Below are positions 54,574-63,356 of a DNA stretch of 64,000 bases, in pieces. The position numbers were made by a program, and so were the translations under genes. The notes beneath the pieces were generated by a model. It saw only the letters and a list, made by a program, of their open reading frames with translations. It had not been told where the DNA came from and did not search any database. Positions within the stretch are counted from its first letter, which is position 1; every line of letters starts with the position of its first letter. The DNA comes from Taklimakanibacter lacteus (lineage in GTDB: Bacteria; Pseudomonadota; Alphaproteobacteria; Rhizobiales; Aestuariivirgaceae): positions 124,001 to 188,000 of the forward strand of contig QOZQ01000003.1 in the NCBI GenBank assembly GCA_003576695.1. The letters are read 5' to 3'.

Positions 54574-55566
54574 ATGATCTCGATGGTGCTCAGGCGCATC
54601 GGCAATGCGGTGGCGGTGATGGTCGCCGTGGCCTTCGTCGCCTTCATGATCTTCCAGTTCCTTGGCGACCCCGTCCAGCTCATGCTGAACGAGCAGGCAA
54701 GCCAGGCCGAGCGCGATGCGCTCAGGATCCGCCTCGGCCTTGATCAGAATTTCGTGATGCAATTCATGCTCTTCATCACGCGCGCCCTGCACGGCGATTT
54801 CGGCATATCGTACCGCAATCAGCAGGATGTCATGTCGCTGATCGCCGAACGCTTCCCCGCTACCCTCGAACTTGTCCTCGTCTCCACCATCATCGCGCTC
54901 AGCATCGGCATTCCGCTCGGCGTCTATGCCGCGATCCGCAAAGGCAGCCCGATCGCCCGTTTGCTCACCATGTTCTCGATGATTGGCGTGTCCATTCCGT
55001 CCTTCGTCATCGGCATCCTCCTGATCCTCATCTTCGCGGTCCAGCTCAACTGGCTGCCGGCCTTCGGGCGCGGCGATGTTGTGCATTTCGGCAGCTGGAC
55101 GACGGGGCTCCTGACGCCTTCGGGCCGCAGCGCGCTCGTCATGCCGGCATTGTCGCTCGCTCTGTTCCAGATTTCCTTCATCATGCGCCTGGTTACGGCC
55201 GAGATGCTCGAGGTGCTGCGCACCGACTACGTCAAATTTGCGCGCGCCCGCGGCCTGCCCAACCGGTTGGTGCATTTCCGCCATGCGCTCAGGAACTGCC
55301 TGATGCCGGTCGTCACCATGACCGGCATGATGATCGGCGACCTGATCGCCTTCGCGCTCGTTACCGAGACGGTGTTCCAGTGGCCGGGCATGGGGCAGCT
55401 CTTCGTGCAGGCCGTCATGTTCATCGATATGCCGGTGATGGCGGCCTATCTGATGATCGTGTCGGCGATGTTCGTGACCATCAACACGATCGTCGACCTG
55501 ATCTATCTTTGGGTCGATCCAAGATTGCGGCAGGCCGGCGCGGCGCGAGGCTACCATGCACATTGA
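54574..55566 (+). CDS. ABC transporter permease, DppB/OppB type
   Basis: This 330-residue permease has six helices. Standard blocks are an N-terminal VLRRIGNAVAVMVAVAF, HGDFGISYRNQQDV (the loop after the first helix), and the EAA loop LRTDYVKFARARGLPNRLVHF, in part. The last 11 bases overlap the next permease gene. Confidence 0.93.
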   Translation: MISMVLRRIGNAVAVMVAVAFVAFMIFQFLGDPVQLMLNEQASQAERDALRIRLGLDQNFVMQFMLFITRALHGDFGISYRNQQDVMSLIAERFPATLELVLVSTIIALSIGIPLGVYAAIRKGSPIARLLTMFSMIGVSIPSFVIGILLILIFAVQLNWLPAFGRGDVVHFGSWTTGLLTPSGRSALVMPALSLALFQISFIMRLVTAEMLEVLRTDYVKFARARGLPNRLVHFRHALRNCLMPVVTMTGMMIGDLIAFALVTETVFQWPGMGQLFVQAVMFIDMPVMAAYLMIVSAMFVTINTIVDLIYLWVDPRLRQAGAARGYHAH

Positions 55567-56512
55567 TGAAGCAGGCCAGATGGGGCGCATGGCACTGTGG
55601 CGCCAGCGCCTGAGCGAAGCCTGGGACAGCGATCTGGCCTATAGCTTCCGCGGTTCGCCGACGGCCCTGATCTCGGCCCTGATCCTCCTCATCGTGGCCC
55701 TCACGGCCCTGCTTGCGCCCGTGATCGCGGTGCAAAATCCCTATGACCTGACCCAGCTCTTTCTCGACAAGGCGGAGCTGCCGCCGATCTGGAGCGACGG
55801 CGGGGAGTCGCCCTATCTGCTCGGCACCGATGTGCAGGGCAGGGACGTGCTGTCGGCAATCCTCTATGGCTCGCGCATCTCTCTGCTGATCGGCTTTGCC
55901 AGCGTGCTTGCCTCCATGGCGATCGGCATTGCGGTCGGCCTTATCTGCGGCTTCGCCGGGGGTCATGTCGACAATCTCCTGATGCGGGTCGGCGATTTCG
56001 TGCTGTCGATCCCGACCTTGCTGGTGGCGATCCTGGTCAGCGCCCTGTTCCGCGAGCTGCTGCCGGTCAATCTGCGCGATGCCTGCGCCCCCCTCATCCT
56101 GATGGCTTCGATCGCCATCACGTCCTGGGTGCAATATGCGCGCATCGTCAGGGCCTCCGCCATGGTCGAGGCGCGCAAGGAATATGTGCTGGCCGCGAAG
56201 ATTCTCGAGGTCAGGACTTCGCGCATCCTCCTGACCCACATATTGCCGAATGTGATGACGCCGGTCCTGGTGACGGCGACCCTCAATCTTGGTCTCGCCA
56301 TCCTGGCCGAGGCGACATTGTCCTTCCTCGGCGTCGGCATGCCGGTAACCCAGCCCTCGCTGGGGACACTGATCCGGATCGGCAACCAGTATTTCTTCTC
56401 GGGCAGCTGGTGGGTGGTTCTGTTCCCGGCCTTCCAGCTCGGCCTAATCATCCTGGTCGTCAATCTGCTCGGCGACTGGCTGCGCGACGCGCTCAACCCC
56501 AAGCTTCAATGA
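55556..56512 (+). CDS. ABC transporter permease, DppC/OppC type
   Basis: This 318-residue second permease has LLGTDVQGRDVLSAILYGSR, in part, the conserved block of DppC/OppC. Its EAA loop is ARKEYVLAAKILEVRTSRILL, in part. Unlike the oppC at 31392 it has no inserted domain. The start at 55556 overlaps the upstream gene by 11 bases; the ATG at 55580 is an alternative. Confidence 0.93.
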   Translation: MHIDEAGQMGRMALWRQRLSEAWDSDLAYSFRGSPTALISALILLIVALTALLAPVIAVQNPYDLTQLFLDKAELPPIWSDGGESPYLLGTDVQGRDVLSAILYGSRISLLIGFASVLASMAIGIAVGLICGFAGGHVDNLLMRVGDFVLSIPTLLVAILVSALFRELLPVNLRDACAPLILMASIAITSWVQYARIVRASAMVEARKEYVLAAKILEVRTSRILLTHILPNVMTPVLVTATLNLGLAILAEATLSFLGVGMPVTQPSLGTLIRIGNQYFFSGSWWVVLFPAFQLGLIILVVNLLGDWLRDALNPKLQ

Positions 56513-56531
56513 TCTGGCGAAAGGAGTTTCC

Positions 56532-57731
56532 GTGACCGACAAGACCGTCATCATCAAGAATGTCCGTCCATGGGCGGAAGTCCAGACCGACATCACCATC
56601 AGCGGCGGCCGCATCGCTGCGATCGGTCCTGCCGGTGCCGCGGGCGGCGCCGAGGTGGTCGATGGCGCCGGCGCCATCCTGCTGCCGGGCCTGATCGAGG
56701 CGCACACCCATCTCGACAAGACGCTCTTCGGCATGAAGTGGAACGTCAATGACGTCGGCTATGCGCTCATCGACAAGATCACCAATGAGCGCGAGATGAA
56801 GACCAGGCTCGGTCTCGACCCGGCCCGCCAGTCGGCCCGCCAGGTGGCCATTTCGGTGGCACGCGGCACGACCCATATACGCAGCCATGTCGATATCGAT
56901 ACCGTGCACGGACTCAAAGGTGTCGAGGGCGTGATGGCGACGCGTGAGAAATACAAGGACTTCATCGACATCGAGATCGTCGCGTTTCCGCAGTCGGGCC
57001 TGATGATAAGGCCGGGCACGATAGAGCTGATGGACGAAGCGCTGGCGATGGGTGCCGAGGTTGTCGGGGGCCTGGACCCGTCATCGATGGACAAGGATCC
57101 CAAGGGGCATCTCGACACGATCTTCGACCTGGCCGTCAAGCATGGCAAACCGCTCGACATCCACTTGCATGAGCCGGGCGAACTCGGCCTCTTCACCATG
57201 GGTATGATCGTCGAGCGCACCAAAGCGCAGGGCCTCGCCGGCAAGGTCACCATCAGCCACGCCTTCTGCCTCGGCCATAACGACTATCTGGTGGTGGGCC
57301 GCATGCTGGAGGATCTTGCCAGAAGCGAGATCGCCGTCATGACGACCGGTCCATCGGGCTGGGCATGCCCGCCACTGATCCGCACACTCGATGCCGGGAT
57401 TACCGTCTGCTCGGGTTCGGATGGCATCCGCGACTGCTGGCATCCCTGGGGCACCGGTGACATGCTGGAGCGCGTGATGTATCTGGGCGAGCGAAACTAT
57501 CTGAGCCGCGACCGCGATATAAGGCGAATCTTCGATGTCGTGACCCATGGTGGAGCCAAGGTGATGGGCCTCAGGGATTATGGCCTGGCCGCCGGCAGGA
57601 TTGCCGATCTCATGCTGGTCGATGGCGAGGCTTTGGCCGAGGCGGTGGCCTCCTGCCGGCCGCGCCGTCTTGTGATGAAGCGCGGCCGGGTGGTCTCCCG
57701 CGATGGCGCGGCTCCCTTCGAAGTGGCCTGA
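56532..57731 (+). CDS. amidohydrolase, cytosine-deaminase-like
   Basis: This 399-residue amidohydrolase is of the CodA-like group. Metal ligands are visible: HxH in IEAHTHLDK, H in DIHLHEPGE, H in ISHAFCLG, and D in CSGSDGIRDCWHPWG. It starts at GTG (56532). The gene sits between the permease and ATPase genes of the same transporter, tying its substrate to the imported compound. Members hydrolyse ring amides or deaminate pyrimidines and related heterocycles; the exact substrate cannot be named. Confidence 0.87.
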   Translation: MTDKTVIIKNVRPWAEVQTDITISGGRIAAIGPAGAAGGAEVVDGAGAILLPGLIEAHTHLDKTLFGMKWNVNDVGYALIDKITNEREMKTRLGLDPARQSARQVAISVARGTTHIRSHVDIDTVHGLKGVEGVMATREKYKDFIDIEIVAFPQSGLMIRPGTIELMDEALAMGAEVVGGLDPSSMDKDPKGHLDTIFDLAVKHGKPLDIHLHEPGELGLFTMGMIVERTKAQGLAGKVTISHAFCLGHNDYLVVGRMLEDLARSEIAVMTTGPSGWACPPLIRTLDAGITVCSGSDGIRDCWHPWGTGDMLERVMYLGERNYLSRDRDIRRIFDVVTHGGAKVMGLRDYGLAAGRIADLMLVDGEALAEAVASCRPRRLVMKRGRVVSRDGAAPFEVA

Positions 57732-57734
57732 ACG

Positions 57735-58760
57735 GTGAGCGCCGCCCCCATACATATCTCACCGCATGCATCGGTGGCCGCCGAGGCAGTTCTCGACATT
57801 CGCAATCTCGTCGTCGAGTTTCCGACGCGGCGCGGCGTGCTGACGGCGATCAGGGGCATCGATCTCACTATCGGGCGGGGTGAGATTTTGGGTGTCGTCG
57901 GCGAATCGGGGGCGGGTAAATCGCTCACCGGAGCGGCCGTCATCGGCCTGCTCGAATCCGGAGGGCGCATCGCTGAAGGCGAAATCCATGTCTGCGGCCG
58001 GCGCATCGACCAGCTCCCCTTGCGCGAGATGCAGAAACTGCGCGGTCGTACCATAGGCGCCATCTTCCAGGATCCGCTCACCTCGCTCAATCCGTTGCTG
58101 ACGGTGGGCGATCAGCTCATCGAGACCATGCGGGTGCATATGCCGCTATCGCGCGCCGGTGCGATGGCGCGTGCGGTCAGGCTGCTTCAGGAGGTCGGCA
58201 TTCCGTCACCCGAGCTCCGGATCGCCCAGTATCCGCATCAGTTCTCGGGTGGTATGCGCCAGCGGGTGGTCATCGCGCTGGCCCTGTGCGCCGAGCCCGA
58301 ACTTGTCATCGCCGACGAGCCGACAACCGCGCTCGATGTCTCGATCCAGGCGCAGATCACCGCCTTGCTGAAGCGCGTCTGCCGCGATCGTGGCACGGCG
58401 ATGATGCTGATCACCCACGATATGGGCGTCATTGCCGAGACCGCCGATCGGGTCGCCGTCATGTATGCTGGTCGCATTGTCGAGATCGGGCCGGTCGCCT
58501 CCATCATACGCGCGCCACGCCATCCTTATACGAAGGGCCTTATCGGTTCGATCCCCAGTCTGACACAGCGCAGCGAACGCCTGGTGCAGATCGACGGCTC
58601 CATGCCGCGCCTCAATGCCATGCCGGAAGGCTGCGCCTTCCATCCGCGCTGCCGCTTTGCCATGGCACAATGTCGCCGCGAAAGGCCGCCTCTGATGCCT
58701 GCCGGCACGAGCGAAGCCGCCTGCTGGCACCTGAACGGTGAGGTGAGCCATGTCGCTTGA
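57735..58760 (+). CDS. ABC transporter ATPase, DppD/OppD type
   Basis: This 341-residue ATPase starts at GTG (57735), 3 bases after the amidohydrolase stop. Walker A is GESGAGKS, the signature FSGGMRQR and Walker [14 protein letters not shown]. The C-terminal extension has CAFHPRCRFAMAQC, the cysteine motif of the oligopeptide-type domain. It overlaps the next ATPase gene by 11 bases. Confidence 0.93.
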   Translation: MSAAPIHISPHASVAAEAVLDIRNLVVEFPTRRGVLTAIRGIDLTIGRGEILGVVGESGAGKSLTGAAVIGLLESGGRIAEGEIHVCGRRIDQLPLREMQKLRGRTIGAIFQDPLTSLNPLLTVGDQLIETMRVHMPLSRAGAMARAVRLLQEVGIPSPELRIAQYPHQFSGGMRQRVVIALALCAEPELVIADEPTTALDVSIQAQITALLKRVCRDRGTAMMLITHDMGVIAETADRVAVMYAGRIVEIGPVASIIRAPRHPYTKGLIGSIPSLTQRSERLVQIDGSMPRLNAMPEGCAFHPRCRFAMAQCRRERPPLMPAGTSEAACWHLNGEVSHVA

Positions 58761-59730
58761 CGAACAACCCGCTCTCGCCGCCTCCGACATCGCCTGCTGG
58801 TTTCCCCTTCCACAGTCCTGGCTCGACCGCGCCGTATTCGGCAAGCCGTCGCGGATGGTGAAGGCCGTGGACGGCATATCCTTCGCGATCCCGCGCGGCA
58901 CGACCTTTGCGATCGTAGGGGAGTCGGGCTGCGGCAAATCGACGGTCGCGCGCATGGTGGTCGGCCTTCAGGACCCGACGCGCGGCACGTTCGATTTTGC
59001 CGCCGGGCGCGGCCGCAAGGGCCGTCTGCGCACGCAGATGATTTTCCAGGATCCCTTTGCCAGCCTCAATCCGCGCTGGCGGGTGGGCGACATCATCGCC
59101 GAGCCGATCCGCGAGCTGGGGCTATGTGAAGATACCAGGGAAACCGTGCGCCGCATGCACGGGCTGCTTGACACGGTCGGGCTCGGCAGCCGTGATGCCG
59201 GGCGCTATCCGCATGAGTTTTCGGGTGGCCAGCGCCAGCGCATCTCCATCGCGCGCGCTCTCGCCGCCGAGCCGGAGTTCCTCGTCTGCGATGAGCCGAC
59301 TTCAGCGCTCGACGTGTCGGTGCAGGCGCAGATCCTCAATCTGCTCGCCGACCTGCAGAGCGATCTCGGCCTGACCTATCTCTTCATCAGCCACAATCTG
59401 TCGGCGGTGCGCCATGTGTCGGATCGGGTGGCGGTGATGTATCTCGGCCGCATCGTCGAAGAGGCGCCGGCCGACGAGATATTTGATCGCCCCAGACATC
59501 CCTATACGAAGTTCCTGCTGGGCTCGGTCCCCAATCTGCTCCATCCCGACCGCGAGCGGATTCCCGTGGCGGTCGACCTGCCCAGTCCCATCAGCCCGCC
59601 ACCCGGTTGTACCTATCATCCCCGCTGCCCGCTGGCGTCCGATCTGTGCCGGGCAGGGGCGCCTGAAGCCTCCCGCCTCGGCGCCACGACGATCCGGTGC
59701 CATCACGCCCGCGAAATCCACCTTTCCTGA
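58750..59730 (+). CDS. ABC transporter ATPase, DppF/OppF type
   Basis: This 326-residue ATPase pairs with the previous one. Walker A is GESGCGKST, the signature FSGGQRQR and Walker [13 protein letters not shown], and the CTYHPRCPLASDLC extension follows. The start overlaps the upstream gene by 11 bases, so the subunits are co-translated. The racemase gene follows after 21 bases. Confidence 0.93.
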   Translation: MSLDEQPALAASDIACWFPLPQSWLDRAVFGKPSRMVKAVDGISFAIPRGTTFAIVGESGCGKSTVARMVVGLQDPTRGTFDFAAGRGRKGRLRTQMIFQDPFASLNPRWRVGDIIAEPIRELGLCEDTRETVRRMHGLLDTVGLGSRDAGRYPHEFSGGQRQRISIARALAAEPEFLVCDEPTSALDVSVQAQILNLLADLQSDLGLTYLFISHNLSAVRHVSDRVAVMYLGRIVEEAPADEIFDRPRHPYTKFLLGSVPNLLHPDRERIPVAVDLPSPISPPPGCTYHPRCPLASDLCRAGAPEASRLGATTIRCHHAREIHLS

Positions 59731-59751
59731 CCGGCAAGAGCGCTCTCCAGC

Positions 59752-60483
59752 ATGCGCATACGTCTCATCAATCCGAATACGACCGAAAGCATGACGGCGA
59801 CGATCGCCGCCGCGGCGCGCCTCGTCGCGGCGCCGACGACCGAGATCGCCGCTTCGACATCGAGGTCGGGCGCCGCCTCGATCGAAGGACATTATGACGA
59901 GGCGATGAGCGTCATCGGCCTGATCGAGGCGATCAAGGCGGATCCCGGCGCCGATGCCTATGTGATCGCCTGTTTCGGCGATCCGGGTCTCCTGGCGGCG
60001 CGCGAATTCACGTCAGCCCCGGTACTCGGCATCGCCGAGGCGGCCATGCATGCCGCGAGCTTCGTCGCCACCGGCTTTTCGATCGTTACGACGCTGGAGC
60101 GCACTCGCATCATCGCCGAGCATCTGGTGCGCAGCTATGGGATGACACAGCATTGCCGCCGCGTGCGCGCCGTCGGTATTCCGGTGCTTGATCTTGAAGA
60201 TCCAAATTCGGCGGCGAGCGCGCGCATCCTGGCCGAATGCGAGGCCGCCATCGCCGAAGACAATTCGGGGGCGATCGTGCTCGGCTGTGCCGGCATGGCC
60301 GATCTCACCAAGCATATCGAGGATCGCTTGCAGATACCTGTCATTGACGGTGTTGCCGCAGCGGTAAAGTTTGCCGAGGCCCTGGTGGGCCTGGGGCTGA
60401 AGACGAGCAAGCATGGTGATCTCGCTTTCCCGCTGCCCAAGATCTATCGGGGCATCACAGCGGCCTATGCGCCCAGGCAGTGA
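59752..60483 (+). CDS. Asp/Glu/hydantoin racemase family protein
   Basis: This 243-residue cofactor-free racemase has two catalytic cysteines, C74 in VIACFGDPG and C179 in VLGCAGM, and the opening IRLINPNTTESMT typical of hydantoin racemases (HyuE). It is the last gene of the ABC operon. It would invert the alpha-carbon of an imported or half-processed hydantoin or amino-acid derivative. No hydantoinase or carbamoylase is beside it, apart from the two amidohydrolases. Allantoin or maleate-type isomerases are relatives. Confidence 0.85.
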   Translation: MRIRLINPNTTESMTATIAAAARLVAAPTTEIAASTSRSGAASIEGHYDEAMSVIGLIEAIKADPGADAYVIACFGDPGLLAAREFTSAPVLGIAEAAMHAASFVATGFSIVTTLERTRIIAEHLVRSYGMTQHCRRVRAVGIPVLDLEDPNSAASARILAECEAAIAEDNSGAIVLGCAGMADLTKHIEDRLQIPVIDGVAAAVKFAEALVGLGLKTSKHGDLAFPLPKIYRGITAAYAPRQ

Positions 60484-60492
60484 CGGGCGGCT

Positions 60493-61776
60493 TCACTTCA
60501 GCGCGTCGCGGATCCGGTAGAACAGCATTGCGGCGACGAGCAGCGGCGTGCGGATCGGGCCGCCCGGGAAGGGCAGGTGCCTGACGCGCGTCAGGAGATC
60601 GAAGCGTTCCGACTGGCCCTTCACGCATTCCGCCATCAGCTTGCCATACATGCCGGCAAGCGCAACGCCTTGCCCCGAATAGCCGTGCGCATAATAGATA
60701 TTGGTGCCGAGACGTCCGCAATCGGGGATTCGGTTCGAGGTGATGGCGATGTAACCACCCCAGGCATGGTCGATCTTCACGTCCTTGAGATCTGGAAATA
60801 CCGACAGCATTCGCGGGCGCATATACGCACCGAGATTGGGCGGCTCCAATGTCGAATAGCTGGCGCGGCCGCCGAAGAGCAGGCGCGTGTCCTGCGTCAC
60901 CCGGAAATAGTCGACGATGAAGTTGGTGTTGGCCACCGCGTCATTGTTGCGGATGAGCGATCTGGCGCGGTTCTCGCCGAGCGGTTCGGTTGCGATGATG
61001 TAGCTGGTGACCGGCATGATGCGGCCATAGAGTTCGGGCATCAGGCGGCCGATATAGGCATTGCAGCCGATGATCAGGAATTTGGCGCGGACACTGCCCT
61101 GGGCGGTGCGTGCGGTGACCATTGGCCCCTGATCGACATCGAGCACGGCCGAGTTCTCGAAGATCCGCACACCCGCCGCAATGGCTGCCCTGGCAAGGCC
61201 CAGGCAGTAGTTGAGCGGATGGAAATGACCCGCGCCGCCTTCACGCAATGCGCCGTGATAGATCCTGGTGCCGAGCCGCTCCTCGAGCTGGGACTTGCTC
61301 AGGACCTGCGTGTCGGTGTAGCCGAGTGCATCCCACTCGTCCTTCCATTCCCTGAGGTCGTCGAATTGCGACGGCTTGGGTATCGCATGCAGATATCCCC
61401 ACTGAAGATCGCAATCGATCTTGTACTTGTCGATGCGGTCGGTGATGAGCTTCTTGGCTTCCTCGGCGATGGCGAAGCATTTGACGGCATCTTCCTTGCC
61501 GAGTTGCGCCTCGATGCGCTGCTGGCCGGGTGAGAAGCCGGTGCAGATCTGTCCGCCATTGCGCCCTGATGCCCCGTAGCCGACCTCGCGGGCTTCGAGG
61601 ACGACGACCTTGTAACCCGCTTCCGCCAGCTCCAAAGCGGCGGAAAGCCCGGTGAACCCGGCGCCGATGACACAGACATCGGCGGTCAGGTCGCCCTTGA
61701 GGCTGGGTTGCGGGGGAAAGGGGTGGGCGGAGGCCTGGTAATAAGATTTCGCGTCTATTGAAGCCGGCATGATCAT
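60493..61776 (-). CDS. puuB: FAD-dependent gamma-glutamylputrescine oxidase-like protein
   Basis: This 427-residue DAO-type flavoprotein has an N-terminal FAD site DVCVIGAGFTGLSAALELA with the GxGxxG loop. ASGRNGGQICTGFSPGQQ is typical of the PuuB group, and the C-terminal YYAHGYSGQGVALAG closes the FAD pocket. PuuB oxidises gamma-glutamylputrescine to its aldehyde. It is divergent from the puuA-like gene across 165 bases. Sarcosine or other amine oxidases are related, but the partner gene makes putrescine breakdown likely. The stop is 9 bases from the convergent racemase stop. Confidence 0.85.
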   Translation of the reverse strand: MIMPASIDAKSYYQASAHPFPPQPSLKGDLTADVCVIGAGFTGLSAALELAEAGYKVVVLEAREVGYGASGRNGGQICTGFSPGQQRIEAQLGKEDAVKCFAIAEEAKKLITDRIDKYKIDCDLQWGYLHAIPKPSQFDDLREWKDEWDALGYTDTQVLSKSQLEERLGTRIYHGALREGGAGHFHPLNYCLGLARAAIAAGVRIFENSAVLDVDQGPMVTARTAQGSVRAKFLIIGCNAYIGRLMPELYGRIMPVTSYIIATEPLGENRARSLIRNNDAVANTNFIVDYFRVTQDTRLLFGGRASYSTLEPPNLGAYMRPRMLSVFPDLKDVKIDHAWGGYIAITSNRIPDCGRLGTNIYYAHGYSGQGVALAGMYGKLMAECVKGQSERFDLLTRVRHLPFPGGPIRTPLLVAAMLFYRIRDALK

Positions 61777-61810
61777 TGACCAATGCCAAGCCTGCTCTGC
61801 CCCGTCAAGC

Positions 61811-61915
61811 AGAGCAAAAGCCGCAAAAGTTGAAGATTTGCTCCAGCCTATTGATTTTACGTGATTATTTTTCGGCGAAGTGATTCCACTTCGCCGGGAA
61901 CCACGCTAGAGTGGG
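61811..61915. repeat. two-hairpin intergenic repeat, copy 2 (inverted)
   Basis: Read on the minus strand it has the same order as 22536-22645: CTAGCG, the palindrome CGGCGAAGTG-GAAT-CACTTCGCCG (here 61873-61896), AAATCAAT, GGAGCAAATC, then TTCAACTTT. The second hairpin has lost pairing. It fills most of the puuB-puuA divergent region and so may interfere with, or supply, regulation there. Confidence 0.75.
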
Positions 61916-61941
61916 GTGTCGCAACACTTTTACAGGGTATC

Positions 61942-63291
61942 ATGTCGCAAACGAAATTTGAGGAATGGATTGCCGAGCGCCGGATCAGTGAAGTCGAATG
62001 TTTGGTCGCCGACATGTCGGGGACGGCCCGGGGCAAGATCCTGCCTCCGTCGAAGTTTTTGAAGGGCAACAAATCGCGCGGCCTGCGCGTGCCCGAAGAG
62101 GTTTTCACCCTTACCATCAATGGCCGCTATGTGTGGGAGACCGCCGCCGTCAGCGATGCGGCGATCGACATTTATCTGCAGCCGGATTTCGACACGATGA
62201 GGCTGGTGCCCTGGTACAAGGAGCCGACCGCGCAGGTCATCTGCGATGCCTTCCATCTCAATGACGACCCTGTCGATATATCGCCGCGCCACGTCCTGCG
62301 CCGCGTGCTCGACCTCTATAAGGAGAAGGGCTGGCGCCCGGTCATAGCACCCGAGCTCGAATTCTACCTGGTCAAGCGCAACACCGACCCCGATTATCCG
62401 CTGGAAGCGGCGGTTGGCCGTTCCGGCCGCAAGGAGGCCGGCGGCCAGGCCTATGGCATCGATGCCGCCAACGATTTCGATCCGATCGTCGAGGACATCT
62501 ATGATTTCTGCGAGGCGCAGGAGCTCGATGTCGACACGCTAAGCCATGAAAGCGGCCCGGCGCAGCTCGAGATCAATTTCAACCATGGCGATCCGCTCGA
62601 GCTTGCCGACCAGGTGTTCCTGTTCAAGCGCACCGTGCGCCAGGCGGCGCTCAAGCACGACATGTATGCGACCTTCATGGCCAAGCCGCATGAGAACGAG
62701 CCCGGCTCGTCGATGCACATCCATCAGTCGGTAATGGACATCAAGACCGGCAAGAATGTCTTTGCCGGCCGCGACGGCAAGCCCTCGAAACTGTTCCTTT
62801 CCCATATTGCCGGGTTGCAGCGCTATCTGGCGGCCGCCCTTCCGCTCGCCGCACCCAATGTGAACTCCTATCGCCGCCTGGTGCCGGAATCGGATGCGCC
62901 CACCAATGTCCACTGGGCCATCGACAACCGCACCGTGTCGCTGCGCGTGCCGTCCTCCGATCCCTCGAACTTGCGGGTGGAGAACCGCGTGCCGGGCGCC
63001 GACGCCAATCCTTATCTTGCCTTTGCGGCATCGCTGGCCTGCGGCTATCTCGGCATGGTGGAGCGGTTGAAGCCGTCCGATCCGGTGGAGGGCTCGGCCT
63101 ATCGCTATGCCCATACCCTGCCGATCAGCCTGGATGAGGCGCTCGACAAGCTGAACTACACCAAGTCGTTCAAGCAGGTGCTGGGCGAGAAATTCGTCGA
63201 GGCCTTCCAGGACGTCAAGCATGAGGAGATGCAGCATTATCGCCGCGTCATCAGCTCCTGGGAGCGGGAATATCTGCTCTTGAATGTGTGA
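61942..63291 (+). CDS. puuA: gamma-glutamylputrescine synthetase-like (glutamine synthetase family)
   Basis: This 449-residue glutamine-synthetase-fold enzyme joins glutamate to putrescine with ATP in the Puu pathway. Motifs include LSHESGPAQLEINFNHGD, APNVNSYRRLVPES and ENRVPGADANPYLAF. The GS adenylylation motif of GlnA is absent. The start at 61942 (MSQTKFEEW) fits the family. It is divergent from the puuB-like gene, and the substrate is inferred from that pairing and from the polyamine operon at 40-46.7 kb. Other amines (for example ethanolamine or isopropylamine) are used by relatives. Confidence 0.88.
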   Translation: MSQTKFEEWIAERRISEVECLVADMSGTARGKILPPSKFLKGNKSRGLRVPEEVFTLTINGRYVWETAAVSDAAIDIYLQPDFDTMRLVPWYKEPTAQVICDAFHLNDDPVDISPRHVLRRVLDLYKEKGWRPVIAPELEFYLVKRNTDPDYPLEAAVGRSGRKEAGGQAYGIDAANDFDPIVEDIYDFCEAQELDVDTLSHESGPAQLEINFNHGDPLELADQVFLFKRTVRQAALKHDMYATFMAKPHENEPGSSMHIHQSVMDIKTGKNVFAGRDGKPSKLFLSHIAGLQRYLAAALPLAAPNVNSYRRLVPESDAPTNVHWAIDNRTVSLRVPSSDPSNLRVENRVPGADANPYLAFAASLACGYLGMVERLKPSDPVEGSAYRYAHTLPISLDEALDKLNYTKSFKQVLGEKFVEAFQDVKHEEMQHYRRVISSWEREYLLLNV

Positions 63292-63356
63292 TTGCCTGAA
63301 TCAGCCGGATTGCCGATGATGGAACGGTGCGGATAGGGATAGTCGGAGGCCGGGTG

